Of a stretch of 64,000 nucleotides of DNA, positions 38,846 to 51,200 are shown one piece after another; position 1 is the stretch's first letter, and every line of letters starts with the position of its first letter. The translations under genes and the position numbers were made by a program. The stretch comes from Papio anubis (taxonomy: Eukaryota; Chordata; Mammalia; Primates; Cercopithecidae). The notes beneath the pieces were generated by a model, which saw only the letters and a list, made by a program, of their open reading frames with translations, was not told the DNA's origin and did not search any database. The stretch lies in assembly GCF_008728515.1 (NCBI RefSeq), contig NC_044981.1, positions 133,549,937 to 133,613,936 of the forward strand, in the 5' to 3' direction.

Positions 38846-41707
38846 CTCGGTTTGTTTTAATACTTAATAATAATGGTTTTCACAGCTGAAAAGAGGTACT
38901 GCACAGACAAAAAAATACACAGGTCCCATTATAAGAATTACATCAATAAGCTGAGCATACTAAATTATGATACTCATTTTTCAATTCTCTCACAAATTAG
39001 GTTCCTGATGAAATTTGGCTAATACATTTTCTGATGCTAATTGGTTATAATTGGAAACTATTTGGAAAGTGTAACATTTTAACATATTTAACAAAAAGCT
39101 TTAAAGCTCACTGAAACTTCATGTTTAGAAGACTTTAAAAATAGGTTAATTATATTTTCTAGTTTTATTATGCAGAAAATAGTATTTGTGATTGATAGAC
39201 CAACAAAAATTTGAGCTACAAATCATATACTGATAGAATCTTTCTGAATAACTGCTTTCAAAATGGTTTCTGTATAATAAAAGCTGCTTTTGCAAGACAG
39301 TTGATTCCTTATTTGTTGACCAACTTTTCATCCAATTTTATGTTGTCATTACTTTTATCTTATTTTGGTCCTGAAGGAAAGCTCTTACCAGGAGCAGTGG
39401 TAAGCACTAGTGTTTTCTTGTTCATTGCTTATTGTTGTATAGTTAATATTATTTCACTATAAGTTTTTTGAAGGCATATACTAACTCATGTATTTATTCA
39501 GCAAAGCTTCATTTAGTTCAAACTATGGTCATATAATTTGAAAGCCAACTTAGTTGTGCAAAAAATATAATATTTTATATATCTAAATCAATGAACAAGT
39601 GAAATCACCACTACAAATCCTCCCACTTGGTAAATGCAATTTTTTTCCTCAAAACATCTTGAGCTGGTACTCTACCAGGGAACAGGCCAGTGTCAATTCA
39701 TGCGATGAACTTTTAATGGTCTTATTTTTAAAGAAAATAAAATATGTACACTCCTATGGATCACATACTTCCTGGGTTCCTGGAGACTGCTATCTTAGAG
39801 TGTGTTTTTGACCCCATATATTTTGACATATATACTGCAGGACATTATCACAGTGTCTTAATTCAAACTTATGCAAACCAGCAAATTGTCAGATATTCTT
39901 TAAGGAATAAAAAGAATTGGCAAATCTTGCTGATACACAGGTAACTTTTATCACAATACCATCATTAAGGTAGATGAAAGTTTCAGGTTTTACATATAAA
40001 TATTGAATAATAAATAATAGTAGCTGTTTGATCAAAATGATTACAGTATTAAACATGTATCTAAATTTAAGCATCTGCAAATGAAAACATTACATTTCTA
40101 TATTACTTTTTTCAATATAACATATAGAAAATGAACAACACTGAAATGTTTTAGAAGCACAATTTCATCTGTTCTTCAATTTAAATGCTTTCTATATTTA
40201 GATCACCATAATTCTCTCATTTATTCTACCTATGACTGGATGACAATATAATGGCCAGGATTTCTTCATTATAGTCAATTTTCAGAAGTACAGAATTGTA
40301 TCAGGCATTTAATGAATGTTACTGAAAAATGAGAGAAACCATTATTTTAACTTACAGCCTACTGCTACTTTATATTGTAGAGGTAGTTCACATCTAATTT
40401 ACATTTTCCCCTCAGAATTTTAACAACTAAATATGTATTAGCTCATTTTCAGGAACAGCTTTATAATTTGCCCAAGTATGTTTTGTTGTATATCAAACTT
40501 TTTAAACCAAGATTTATATAATTTCACTGAATACTGTAAACCTTGCTGAATAGTTACTATGTCTCAGGCAACATGTATGGGAGGGTCACCACAAGATGAG
40601 TAAAATACTGTTCCTTCCTTCAAGAAATTGAAAGTCTAGAAGAGGAAAAACACTTTACAAATGAATCATTTTCACAATACACTAAGATGTTAATATTGGA
40701 ATGTCATGATTAAATGACTGATAACATATGAATACACTCATATATTTGATATATTAAAAGTTAATTGTGATGTCATCTGTGATAATAGCAAAGCTGGTCT
40801 TAATGTCATCTGATTTAAGTTTTGATTCATTACAGATAGTTTCTGCACTTACATTAAAATATGTCATGACCCCTATGGCAAATAAAATCTGATGTTTCTG
40901 GATTTGATTTTTTTTTTTTTTAAAGCCTGGAATACAAACTATTGGCTACAGGCCCAAATTTGTTTTTCTCAAAGGACTTTGAGAAACATTTTTTGAAACT
41001 TCACAAGACCCACTTGTATTTGATCTTCAAAACGCTCTTCAAGTTGGAGAAGCTGAACTGTCCCAAGCCTATAAATAGGAGGTGTCTTTGTCTATGAATG
41101 ACAATCTACAGTAGATTACATCCTGGGGTTCCCAGCAGCTCTGACATTTGTTTAATTTTTTTCATTTTTCTCTATGTAAAGTATTCAAAAAGGTCTTATG
41201 GTTTAAGATAGGATATCTTAACCAGATAAATCTAAATATCCTGTTTCAAAGAAGGAAACAGCTCTTGTTTTAATAGGAACAGAGTATTACAAAAGTGGAA
41301 ATATTTGAATTTACTGACAACATGGTAACAGATTTTCTCTATTGAAAGCACTATGGGAACATTTATAGGAGAAATATCCTTGTACAGACTAATGCATAGC
41401 TCTCTGGTAGTCTTATAGAAGGTAGCCTGTTGACACTGATTTCTCTGAGTTGAAGGGAAAGCTCAATCTAACGCGGAGGAGAGTATATAATTGCTAAAAG
41501 AAACTCGAAGATTAACCAAAGAATTTGGTATTCATGTGCACTTACATAATTAATATAATTACACATCTAATAGACATAGACTGATTATAGAAAACAGATG
41601 TTGGGACATATATGGAAGAAAGTAACTCATGGGTTTGAGATTCTAAAAATAGATATTTTGCATTCAAAATACACTCCTTGTATTTACCTGTATTATTATT
41701 ATTATTG

Positions 41708-41992
41708 TTTTTTTAGATGGAGACTTGCTCTGTCACCAGGCTGGAGTGCAGTGGCACGATCTCAGCTCACTGCAACCTCCGCCTCCTGGGTTCAAGCAAT
41801 TCTCCTGCCTCAGCCTCCAGAGTAGCTGGGATTACAGGCACATGCCACCACACACAGCTAATTTTTGTATTTTTAGTAGAGACAGGGTTTCGTCATGTTG
41901 GCCAGGATAGTCTTGATCTCCTGACCTCATGATCTGCCCGCCTCGGCCTCCCATAGTTCTGGGATTACAGGCATGAGCCCCCGCACCTGACC
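41708..41992 (-). mobile_element. Alu
   Basis: Reverse-complement Alu with an (ATT)n stretch next to its tail. CCTGTATT at 41687-41694 and about 41992-41999 may be a short target duplication. Confidence 0.94.
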
Positions 41993-43109
41993 CTGTATTC
42001 TAAGAACATAATTATACAGCTTACTTTCTTGCTTCAAGATCTAATTTTTAAAACAAGGTCCTAATACATGTTTAGGTATAATATGTGTTTCTGATAATTA
42101 CAACCCCTTCCAACTATTCTCAAGAACTTAAGTATTTTCTAATTGTGCAACAAAAATCATGCATCATAAATAGAATATTACAAATTACACTTTATATTAG
42201 TTTTCTTTATTATTTACTGAGTTGATATTCACAGTATTAATAAAAAGATATAATAATTTTCTTTAAGAATGAAAATGGATCTCATATAGCCCTCTGTGAT
42301 TCAACATTGACTAGCATTTATCATGATAAATTCCTTTCGCTGTGATGTAGATTCTCACATAATTCAAGGGAGATGTTTTTGTATTTCAACCATTAATTAA
42401 TACTTGTAACATAGCATGATTCATTCATTACATATTCTAGAATAGTAAAATCTACTTACTGCAAAACTAGCTTAAGGCGATTCAGATAACTATGTGTCTC
42501 CATCCTCATTCCAAAGAACATCAGTTTAATTATAGGAATTATTTAATATTTATATAATGTGCCAGACTATGCTCTAGGCAGCTCTAATGTATGAAAGGCA
42601 TGTTTTGCCCTCCAGGATTCTACTCTCAAACTGACATAAAAACAAAAGAGAACAGTTTTCATAAAATATAAACAATAAAGTTTCCATCTCTACAATGGTG
42701 TTTAATCTGCAGAATATAGCTATAGACTGTAGTTGTGTAATCAGAGATTATATGTCCTAGTTGTTTTGTAGTTATCCATCATTTGTAAAACAAAATTTTC
42801 TTTCTGATTCACGATTTTGATAATATCTTGAGTTCATTTTTACCTCACACAGTAAGGCACAGTCAACAATCATTGTCTCGTTAATATTGGATCAGTACAC
42901 AGAAATTTGTTTATAGTTACTGATTCTATTTCTAATGGTACTTTTTAAAAACCAAAGAAGAGAAGAAAAGTGACAAATACTTCTTCCCCTTAGATTCACT
43001 TAGTCTAGTGGAATCTATCATATAATCTTAGATATTCAATCAAGTTTTATTTTCTGGAAATGTCAAGGGAAAGCAAGTGGGTTAATAACTATTCAGTTTC
43101 TATTACATA

Positions 43110-43270
43110 TCCAGTGTCTCATGTGTTATTAGATTAAATAATCATGATAACTCTAAGAAGTAGTATTTACACTCTCCATTTTATAGATAAAGTGACAAAG
43201 GATACAAGGTGAAGAAATTTCTGTAAGGTCTCACAGTTACTAAATGTTAAGTTCTAAAAAATTAAATCAG
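43110..43270 (-). repeat. MIR-like SINE remnant
   Basis: ATTTTATAGATAAAGTGACAAAGGAT and GGTCTCACAGTTACTAA fit reversed MIR. Confidence 0.5.
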
Positions 43271-43281
43271 ATTTATTTGAC

Positions 43282-43312
43282 TGATAAATAAATAAATAAA
43301 TAAATAAACAAA
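43282..43312. repeat. (AAAT)n microsatellite
   Basis: About seven TAAA units, ending in AAACAAACA. Confidence 0.9.
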
Positions 43313-43789
43313 CATTTATCTATTTGACTCCATCATTCTTTCTATGATATCACACGCCTTGAGAAATAGATTGGAGCTGGGCTTAAGAGATACATATTGC
43401 TCTGTAGCATCCTTCAGAAATGCATTTTTGTGGCATGAAATGGCAAAGCAGTATCTATAGTTATTTTTTAACTGTTGAGGGAAACCTCCCTAGATATGGG
43501 GGAGTGGAAGTCAGAAGCTTTGATATTGGATTAGAGTTGCAGCTAATGTAACATAGCCCTTTATGAATCCAGTGGGAATCAACAACTCTGATTTTGAATA
43601 ATCTCTTGAGGCTTTATTTAGTCTTTTAGATCATAAACATTACAAGGACTTTGTAGGCAGCATTTTATCTATAACTTTGAGATATGTAGGTTATGGTTTT
43701 CAGAAGGAAGATGAGAATTTTCAAGATAGACAAAGCAACAAAGCCAATTTCTAAGTCACTTGATTCCATCTGCCTGAAGAAAAAGGTGG

Positions 43790-44408
43790 TATAAAAGTCA
43801 ATTGCTTCCTTATATATTAGCAAAGCAAATTGGAATGTGAAGTTAAAAACACAAAACCATTTACACTAGCATGCCCCGAAAAACACTTCAATATAAATCT
43901 AACAAATTATGTACAAAATCTATACGAGGAAAACTATAAAACTCCAATGAAAGTCATCAAAGGAAACACTAAATAAAGGGAGAGATATTCTATGTCTATA
44001 AATAGGAAGACTCAAGGTGGGATGCCAGTTCTTCCCAATTTGTGCATAGATTCAAAGCAATCCCAGTCAAAATCCCAGCAAGTTATTTTTTGGATATCAA
44101 CACACTGATTCTAAAATTTATATGGAGAGGAAAGGCCAAGAATAGCCAACACAACTTCGAATAATATTGAACAAACTTGTAAAGCTAACACTACACAACT
44201 TCAAGACTTAGTATAAAACTATAGTAATCAAGACAATGTAGTACTGGTGAGAAAAAAAGACACTTAGGTCAATGGAACAGAATAGCAAGCCCAGAAATAC
44301 ACTCATATGAATATGGTCATCTGATCTTTCACAAAGGAGCAAAGGAAATTCAATGAAGAAAGAAAAGTGTTTTCAACAAATGGCACTAGAAAAACTGGAC
44401 ATCATTTG
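43790..44408 (+). mobile_element. Ancient L1 ORF2 fragment, 5' part
   Basis: Heavily mutated ORF2-derived sequence on the plus strand (for example AAATGGCACTAGAAAAACTGGAC near 44380). Interrupted by the LTR at 44409 and resumed at 44831. Confidence 0.8.
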
Positions 44409-44825
44409 TGTTACGGTTTGAATACGGTGTGTCCCCATCAAAACTCATAGTGAGGCTTGGTTCCCAATGGGGTGATGAGAGGTGGTGCCTTGGAGAGGTG
44501 GTTAGGTTTTTAAAAAGGAATTAATACCTTTCTTAGCATGAGTTCTTGCTCTTGCAGGACTGTATTAGTTACCTCAAGGGTGGGTTGTTAAAAAGGAAGT
44601 TGCCCTCTTGTGTTTGGTCATTTTGGACATGCCTACTTTTTCTTTCAGTTCTCCACCATGTTAAGATGCAGCACAAGACTCTCACCAGAACTGGACCAAA
44701 TGCAGCTGTCCTAACTTATATGTCCTAGTCAAGCTCCCAGGATCACAAGCTAAATAGAACTCTCTCCCTTATAAATTACCCAGTCTCAGGTATTCTGTTA
44801 CAGCAACAGAAAATTGACTGAGACA
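44409..44825 (+). mobile_element. Solo LTR of MaLR type (MLT/MST group)
   Basis: A 417-bp element that begins TGTTACGGTTTGAATACGGT and ends TGACTGAGACA, with the typical CTTATAAATTACCCAGTCTC near its 3' end. Five-base flanks ATTTG (44404-44408) and ACTTG (44826-44830) fit an ERVL-type duplication with one mismatch. No internal coding sequence. It sits inside the ancient L1, so it is younger than that L1. Exact subfamily not determined. Confidence 0.8.
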
Positions 44826-44830
44826 ACTTG

Positions 44831-45860
44831 TGAAAAAATACATAAATCCAGATACAGACCCTCACAAAAATTAACACAAAATGGATCATAGACCTCAAAA
44901 TGGATCATATACAGTGCAAAACTGTGACTCTTGGAAAATAACATAGAAGAAAATCTAAATAACCCTGAGTTTGTAGCAACTCTTTATATATAACTCTTTA
45001 TATATAAAGTCAAGATCCATGAAAGAAAAATTCATTTTAGATATTATTAAAATTAAAAATCATCTTCTCTATGAAAGACACTGTGAAGAGAATGAGAAGA
45101 GAAATCACCATTTGCAAGAAAATATTTGCAAAAGATGTACCTGATATGGTCCAAAACATACAAAGAACTCTTAAATGTCAACAATAAGAAAATAAATGAC
45201 CCAATTTAAAAATTGGAAAAAATCTAAACAGATACCTCAGCAAAGCTTATATACAGATGGAAAATAAGCATATGAAAAGATGCTCATCATCTTACATCAT
45301 TAGAGAATTTCAAATTAAAACCATAATGATGTACCACTACATACCTATTAGAATAGCTGATGTCTAAAGCACTGACAATATCAAACGCTGGTGAGAATGT
45401 GGAGAAACAGGAACTCTCATTCATTGCTGGTGAGAATGCAAAATTATACAACCATATTGGAAGATAGTTTGGCAGTTTCTTACAAAACTAGCATACTCTG
45501 ACCATATGATCGAGCAATTGTACTCTTTGGTGTTTACCCAAATAAGTTGAATACTTATATCCACACAAGACTTATCACACGAGTGTTTATAGCAGCTTTA
45601 TTCATATTGCCAGAACAAGCAAGCAAGAAGTTTTTCAGGAGGTAAATGGATAATTCAACTGTGGTTATATCCAGACAACAAAACAATATTCAGAGCTAAA
45701 AAGAAATGAACTCTCAAGGCAAGAAAAGACATGGAGGAACCTGACAGGTGTATTGCCAAGTGAAAGAAGCCAACATAAAAGACAACACACTATGAGTCTA
45801 ACTACAGGACATCTGGAAAAAAGCAAAATCCTGAAGATAGTGAAGAAGAAAATGGCCCAC
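44831..45860 (+). mobile_element. Ancient L1 ORF2/3' fragment, continuation
   Basis: Continues the fragment that ends at 44408: degraded ORF2 C-terminal region (GCTGGTGAGAATGTGGAGAA near 45389, GTTTATAGCAGCTTTATTCA near 45584). No open frame. Confidence 0.8.
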
Positions 45861-46076
45861 CCCACTTTTGTAACTTGTGAAAAATTTTAGATTATGAGAG
45901 TAATATGTCTATCAGAAAATATGTGCTTCCAAAGCAATGTCAAGTCTGCTCAGGGTATGCGCAGCAACAGAAAGACAGCCACCTCTATGACATCGTAATA
46001 AACACTTGAAATGCTTTAGAATGTGTATGCTTCTCTTGCAGAGAATATTTTGGAATCCAGCAAACTAAACAACATT

Positions 46077-46090
46077 AAATTAAACATTTA
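46077..46090. repeat. L1 target-site duplication, left copy
   Basis: AAATTAAACATTTA directly precedes the L1 5' end. The same 14 bases follow the A tail at 52269-52282; up to three leading A of the right copy could equally belong to the tail. Confidence 0.93.
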
Positions 46091-46465
46091 GGGGGGCGGA
46101 GCAAGATGGCCGAATAGGAACAGCTCCAGTCTCCAACTCCCAGCGCCAGCGACACAGAAGACCGGTGATTTCTGCATTTTCAACTGAGGTACTGGGTTCA
46201 TCTCACTGGGGAGTGCCGGACGATCAGTGCTGGTCAGCTGCTGCAGCCCGATCAGCGACAGCTGAAGCAGGGCGAGGCATCGCCTCACCTGGGAAGCGCA
46301 AGGGGGAAGGGAATCCCTTTTCCTAGCCAGGGGAACTGAGACACACAACACCTGGAAAATCGGGTAACTCCCACCCCAATATTGCGCTTTAAGCAAACAG
46401 GCACACCAGGAGATCATATCCCACACCTGGCCGGGAGGGTCCCACGCCCACGGAGCCTCCCTCAT
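46088..46465 (-). CDS. ORF0-like antisense reading frame of the L1 5' UTR
   Basis: A minus-strand ATG at 46465 opens 125 codons, beginning MREAPWAWDPPGQ, that run through the whole outer 5' UTR and end at a TAA at 46088-46090. That stop lies in the flanking target-site duplication, not in the L1. The frame is also open upstream of the ATG to 46591. Primate L1s carry an antisense ORF0 of about 70 codons in this region, expressed from the antisense promoter and able to splice into flanking exons; the present frame overlaps that zone and is longer. The donor CAG|GTGAGG at 46289/46288 lies after codon 59. Expression is not shown by the sequence, and low stop density in GC-rich DNA could explain part of the length. 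Confidence 0.4.
   Translation of the reverse strand: MREAPWAWDPPGQVWDMISWCACLLKAQYWGGSYPIFQVLCVSVPLARKRDSLPPCASQVRRCLALLQLSLIGLQQLTSTDRPALPSEMNPVPQLKMQKSPVFCVAGAGSWRLELFLFGHLAPPP
46283..46289 (-). promoter_or_regulatory. Splice donor on L1 antisense strand (CAG|GTGAGG)
   Basis: Near-consensus 5' splice site reading toward the LAMA2 exons; the last exonic base is 46289. In human L1 I recall the same CCTCACCTGGG context being present in the antisense-promoter region. Usage here is inferred. Confidence 0.5.
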
Positions 46466-46654
46466 TGCTAGCACAGCAGTCTGTGATCTACCGGCAAGGC
46501 AGCAGCGAGGCTGGGGGAGGGGCGCCCGCCATTGCTGAGGCTTAAGTAGGTAAACAAAGCTGCTGGGAAGCTCCAACTGGGTGGAGCTCACAGCAGCTCA
46601 AGGAAACCTGCCTGTCTCTGTAGACTCCACCTCTGGGGACAGGGCACAGCTACA

Positions 46655-46678
46655 CAACAACAACAACAACAACAACAA
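46655..46678 (+). repeat. (CAA)8 inside L1 5' UTR
   Basis: Eight perfect CAA units in the middle of the 5' UTR. Not a feature I remember in human L1HS. Confidence 0.9.
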
Positions 46679-47133
46679 AGCAGCAGAAACCTCTGCAGAC
46701 GCAAACGACTCTGTCTGACAGCTTTGAAGAGAGCAGTGGATCTCCCAACACGGAGGCTGAGATCCGAGAACGGACAGACTGCCTGCTCAAGTGGGTCCCT
46801 GACCCCTGAGTAGCCTAACTGGGAGACATCCCCCACTAGGGGCAGCCTGACACCGCACACCTCACAGGGTGGAGTACACCCCTGAGAGGAAGCTTCCAAA
46901 GCAAGAATCAGACAGGTACACTCGCTGTTCAGAAATATTCTATCTTCTGCAGCCTCTGCTGCTGATACCCAGGCAAACAGGGTCTGGAGTGGACCTCAAG
47001 CAATCTCCAACAGACCTACAGCTGAGGGTCCTGACTGTTAGAAGGAAAACTATCAAACAGGAAGGACACCTACACCAAAACCCCATCAGTACATCACCAT
47101 CATCAAAGACCAGAGGCAGATAAAACCACAAAG

Positions 47134-48150
47134 ATGGGGAAAAAGCAGGGCAGAAAAGCTGGAAATTCAAAAAATAAGAGCACATCTCCCCCGGCAAAGG
47201 AGCGCAGCTCATCGCCAGCAACGGATCAAAGCTGGACGGAGAATGACTTTGACGAGATGAGAGAAGAAGGCTTCAGTCCATCAAATTTCTCAGAGCTAAA
47301 GGAGGAATTACGTACCCAGCGCAAAGAAACTAAAAATCTTGAAAAAAAAGTGGAAGAATTGACGGCTAGACTAATTAATGCAGAGAAGGTCATAAACGAA
47401 ATGAAAGAGATGAAAACCATGACACGAGAAATACGTGACAAATGCACAAGCTTCAGTAACCGACTCGATCAACTGGAAGAAAGAGTATCAGCGATTGAGG
47501 ATCAAATGAATGAAATGAAGCGAGAAGAGAAACCAAAAGAACAAAGAAGAAAAAGAAATGAACAAAGCCTGCAAGAAGTATGGGATTATGTAAAAAGACC
47601 AAATCTACGTCTGATTGGGGTGCCTGAAAGTGAGGGGGAAAATGGAACCAAGTTGGAAAACACTCTTCAGGATATCATCCAGGAGAACTTCCCCAACCTA
47701 GTAGGGCAGGCCAACATTCAAATCCAGGAAATACAGAGAACGCCACAAAGATACTCCTCGAGAAGAGCAACTCCAAGACACATAATTGCCAGATTCACCA
47801 AAGTTGAAATGAAGGAAAAAATCTTAAGGGCAGCCAGAGAGAAAGGTCGGGTTACCCACAAAGGGAAGCCCATCAGACTCACAGCAGATCTCTCGGCAGA
47901 AACTCTCCAAGCCAGAAGAGAGTGGGGGCCAATATTCAACATTCTTAAAGAAAAGAATTTTAAACCCAGAATTTCATATCCAGCCAAACTAAGTTTCATA
48001 AGTGAAGGAGAAATAAAATCCTTTACAGATAAGCAAATGCTTAGAGATTTTGTCACCACTAGGCCTGCCTTACAAGAGACCCTGAAGGAAGTACTAAACA
48101 TGGAAAGGAACAACCGGTACCAGCCATCTCAAAAACATGCCAAAATGTAA
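47134..48150 (+). CDS. L1 ORF1p, RNA-binding chaperone (338 aa)
   Basis: ORF1p is the trimeric nucleic-acid chaperone that coats L1 RNA in cytoplasmic RNPs. The ATG at 47134 gives MGKKQGRKAGNSK, the usual L1 start; length 338 aa is the family norm. Two proline-directed serines, S18-P and S27-P, are kept in the basic N-terminal tail. Residues about 50-150 form a highly charged coiled coil (LEKKVEELTARLINAEK, RLDQLEERVSAIEDQM). Residues about 155-250 form the RRM (WDYVKRPNLRLIGVPESEGE), with the QRYSSRRATPRHI strand. The C-terminal domain keeps REKGRV, LQARREWGPIF and PRISYPAKLSFISEGE. From memory the coiled coil is much more divergent from human L1HS than the rest, as expected for fast evolution there. 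No frameshift or internal stop. Confidence 0.96.
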   Translation: MGKKQGRKAGNSKNKSTSPPAKERSSSPATDQSWTENDFDEMREEGFSPSNFSELKEELRTQRKETKNLEKKVEELTARLINAEKVINEMKEMKTMTREIRDKCTSFSNRLDQLEERVSAIEDQMNEMKREEKPKEQRRKRNEQSLQEVWDYVKRPNLRLIGVPESEGENGTKLENTLQDIIQENFPNLVGQANIQIQEIQRTPQRYSSRRATPRHIIARFTKVEMKEKILRAAREKGRVTHKGKPIRLTADLSAETLQARREWGPIFNILKEKNFKPRISYPAKLSFISEGEIKSFTDKQMLRDFVTTRPALQETLKEVLNMERNNRYQPSQKHAKM

Positions 48151-48213
48151 AGACCATCGAGGCTAGGAAGAAACTATATCAACTAATGAGCAAAATAACC
48201 AGTTAATATCATA
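48151..48213 (+). other. L1 inter-ORF spacer (63 bp)
   Basis: Separates the ORF1 stop TAA from the ORF2 ATG. ORF2 in this family is translated from the bicistronic RNA by reinitiation. Confidence 0.9.
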
Positions 48214-51200
48214 ATGGCAGGATCAAGTTCACACATAACAATCTTAACCTTAAATGTAAATGGACTAAATGCTCCAATTAAGAGACACAGACTGGCAAAC
48301 TGGATAAAGAGTCAAGACCCATCAGTCTGCTGTATTCAGGAGACCCATCTCACACGCAGAGACATACATAGGCTCAAAATAAAGGGATGGAGGAAGATTT
48401 ACCAAGCAAATGGAGAACAAAAAAAAGCGGGGGTTGCAATACTAGTCTCTGATAAAACAGACTTTAAACCATCAAAAATCAAAAGAGACAAAGAAGGCCA
48501 TTACATAATGGTAAAGGGATCAATTCAACAGGAAGAGCTAACTATCCTAAATATATATGCACCCAATACAGGAGCACCCAGATTCATAAAGCAAGTCCTT
48601 AGAGACTTACAAAGAGACTTAGACTCCCATACAATAATAATGGGAGACTTCAACACTCCACTGTCAACATTAGACAGATCAACGAGACAGAAAGTTAACA
48701 AGGATATCCAGGAATCGAACTCATCTCTGCAGCAAGCAGACCTAATAGACATCTATAGAACTCTCCACCCCAAATCAACAGAATATACATTCTTCTCAGC
48801 ACCACATCGTACTTACTCCAAAATTGACCATATAATTGGAAGTAAAGCACTCCTCAGCAAATGTACAAGAACAGAAATTATAACAAACTGTCTCTCAGAC
48901 CACAGTGCAATCAAACTAGAACTCAGGACTAAGAAACTCAATCAAAACCGCTCAACTACATGGAAACTGAACAACCTGCTCCTGAATGACTACTGGGTAC
49001 ATAACGAAATGAAGGCAGAAATAAAGATGTTCTTTGAAACCAATGAGAACAAAGATACAACATACCAGAATCTCTGGGACACATTTAAAGCAGTGTGCAG
49101 AGGGAAATTTATAGCACTAAATGCCCACAAGAGAAAGCAGGAAAGATCAAAAATTGACACTCTAACATCGCAATTAAAAGAACTAGAGAAGCAAGAGCAA
49201 ACACATTCCAAAGCTAGCAGAAGGCAAGAAATAACTAAGATCAGAGCAGAACTGAAGGAGATAGAGACACAAAAAACCCTCCAAAAAATCAATGAATCCA
49301 GGAGTTGGTTTTTTGAAAAGATCAACAAAATTGATAGGCTGCTAGCAAGACTAATAAAGAAGAAAAGAGAGAAGAATCAAATCGACGCAATTAAAAATGA
49401 TAAAGGGGATATCACCACCGACCCCACAGAAATACAAACTACCATCAGAGAATACTATAAACACCTCTACGCGAATAAACTGGAAAACCTAGAAGAAATG
49501 GATAATTTCCTGGACACTTACACTCTTCCAAGACTAAACCAGGAAGAAGTTGAATCCCTGAATAGACCAATAGCAGGCTCTGAAATTGAGGCAACAATTA
49601 ATAGCCTACCAACCAAAAAAAGTCCAGGACCAGATGGATTCACAGCTGAATTCTACCAGAGGTACAAGGAGGAGTTGGTACCATTCCTTCTGAAACTATT
49701 CCAATCAATAGAAAAAGAGGGAATCCTCCCTAACTCATTTTATGAGGCCAACATCATCCTGATACCAAAGCCTGGCAGAGATACAACAAAAAAAGAGAAT
49801 TTTAGACCAATATCCCTGATGAACATCGATGCAAAAATCCTCAATAAAATACTGGCAAACCGGATTCAGCAACACATCAAAAAGCTTATCCACCATGATC
49901 AAGTGGGCTTCATCCCTGGGATGCAAGGCTGGTTCAACATTCGCAAATCAATCAACATAATCCAGCATATAAACAGAACCAAAGACAAGAACCACATGAT
50001 TATCTCAATAGATGCAGAAAAGGCTTTTGACAAAATTCAACAGCCCTTCATGCTAAAAACGCTCAATAAATTCGGTATTGATGGAACGTACCTCAAAATA
50101 ATAAGAGCTATTTATGACAAACCCACAGCCAATATCATACTGAATGGGCAAAAACTGGAAAAATTCCCTTTGAAAACTGGCACAAGACAGGGATGCCCTC
50201 TCTCACCACTCCTATTCAACATAGTGTTGGAAGTTCTGGCTAGGGCAATTAGGCAAGAGAAAGAAATCAGGGGTATTCAGTTAGGAAAAGAAGAAGTCAA
50301 ATTGTCCCTGTTTGCAGATGACATGATTGTATATTTAGAAAACCCCATTGTCTCAGCCCAAAATCTCCTTAAGCTGATAAGCAACTTCAGCAAAGTCTCA
50401 GGATACAAAATTAATGTGCAAAAATCACAAGCATTCTTATACACCAGTAACAGACAAACAGAGAGCCAAATCATGAATGAACTTCCATTCACAATTGCTT
50501 CAAAGAGAATCAAATACCTAGGAATCCAACTTACAAGGGATGTAAAGGACCTCTTCAAGGAGAACTACAAACCACTGCTCACTGAAATAAAAGAGGACAC
50601 AAACAAATGGAAGAACATACCATGCTCATGGATAGGAAGAATCAATATCGTGAAAATGGCCATACTGCCCAAGGTAATTTATAGATTCAATGCCATCCCC
50701 ATCAAGCTACCAATGAGTTTCTTCACAGAATTGGAAAAAACTGCTTTAAAGTTCATATGGAACCAAAAAAGAGCCCGCATCTCCAAGACAATCCTAAGTC
50801 AAAAGAACAAAGCTGGAGGCATCACGCTACCTGACTTCAAACTATACTACAAGGCTACAGTAACCAAAACAGCATGGTACTGGTACCAAAACAGAGATAT
50901 AGACCAATGGAACAGAACAGAGTCCTCAGAAATAATACCACACATCTACAGCCATCTGATCTTTGACAAACCTGAGAAAAACAAGAAATGGGGAAAGGAT
51001 TCCCTATTTAATAAATGGTGCTGGGAAAATTGGCTAGCCATAAGTAGAAAGCTGAAACTGGATCCTTTCCTTACTCCTTATACGAAAATTAATTCAAGAT
51101 GGATTAGAGACTTAAATGTTAGACCTAATACCATAAAAATCCTAGAGGAAAACCTAGGTAGTACCATTCAGGACATAGGCATGGGCAAAGACTTCATGTC

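Larger units (their letters stand above)
46091..47133 (+). promoter_or_regulatory. L1 5' UTR with internal promoter
   Basis: A 1043-bp GC-rich leader, longer than the roughly 0.9 kb of human L1HS. CAAGATGGCCG at 46102-46112 is the YY1 site near +12 that fixes transcription start in primate L1. The first 500 bp resemble human L1, where this region also carries an antisense promoter firing upstream. A (CAA)8 run lies at 46655-46678. Promoter activity is inferred from homology. Confidence 0.85.

Noticed and set aside
46588..46899. Second antisense open frame in the L1 5' UTR (103 codons)
   Set aside because: It depends on a TTG start and has no known counterpart; treated as chance in GC-rich sequence.
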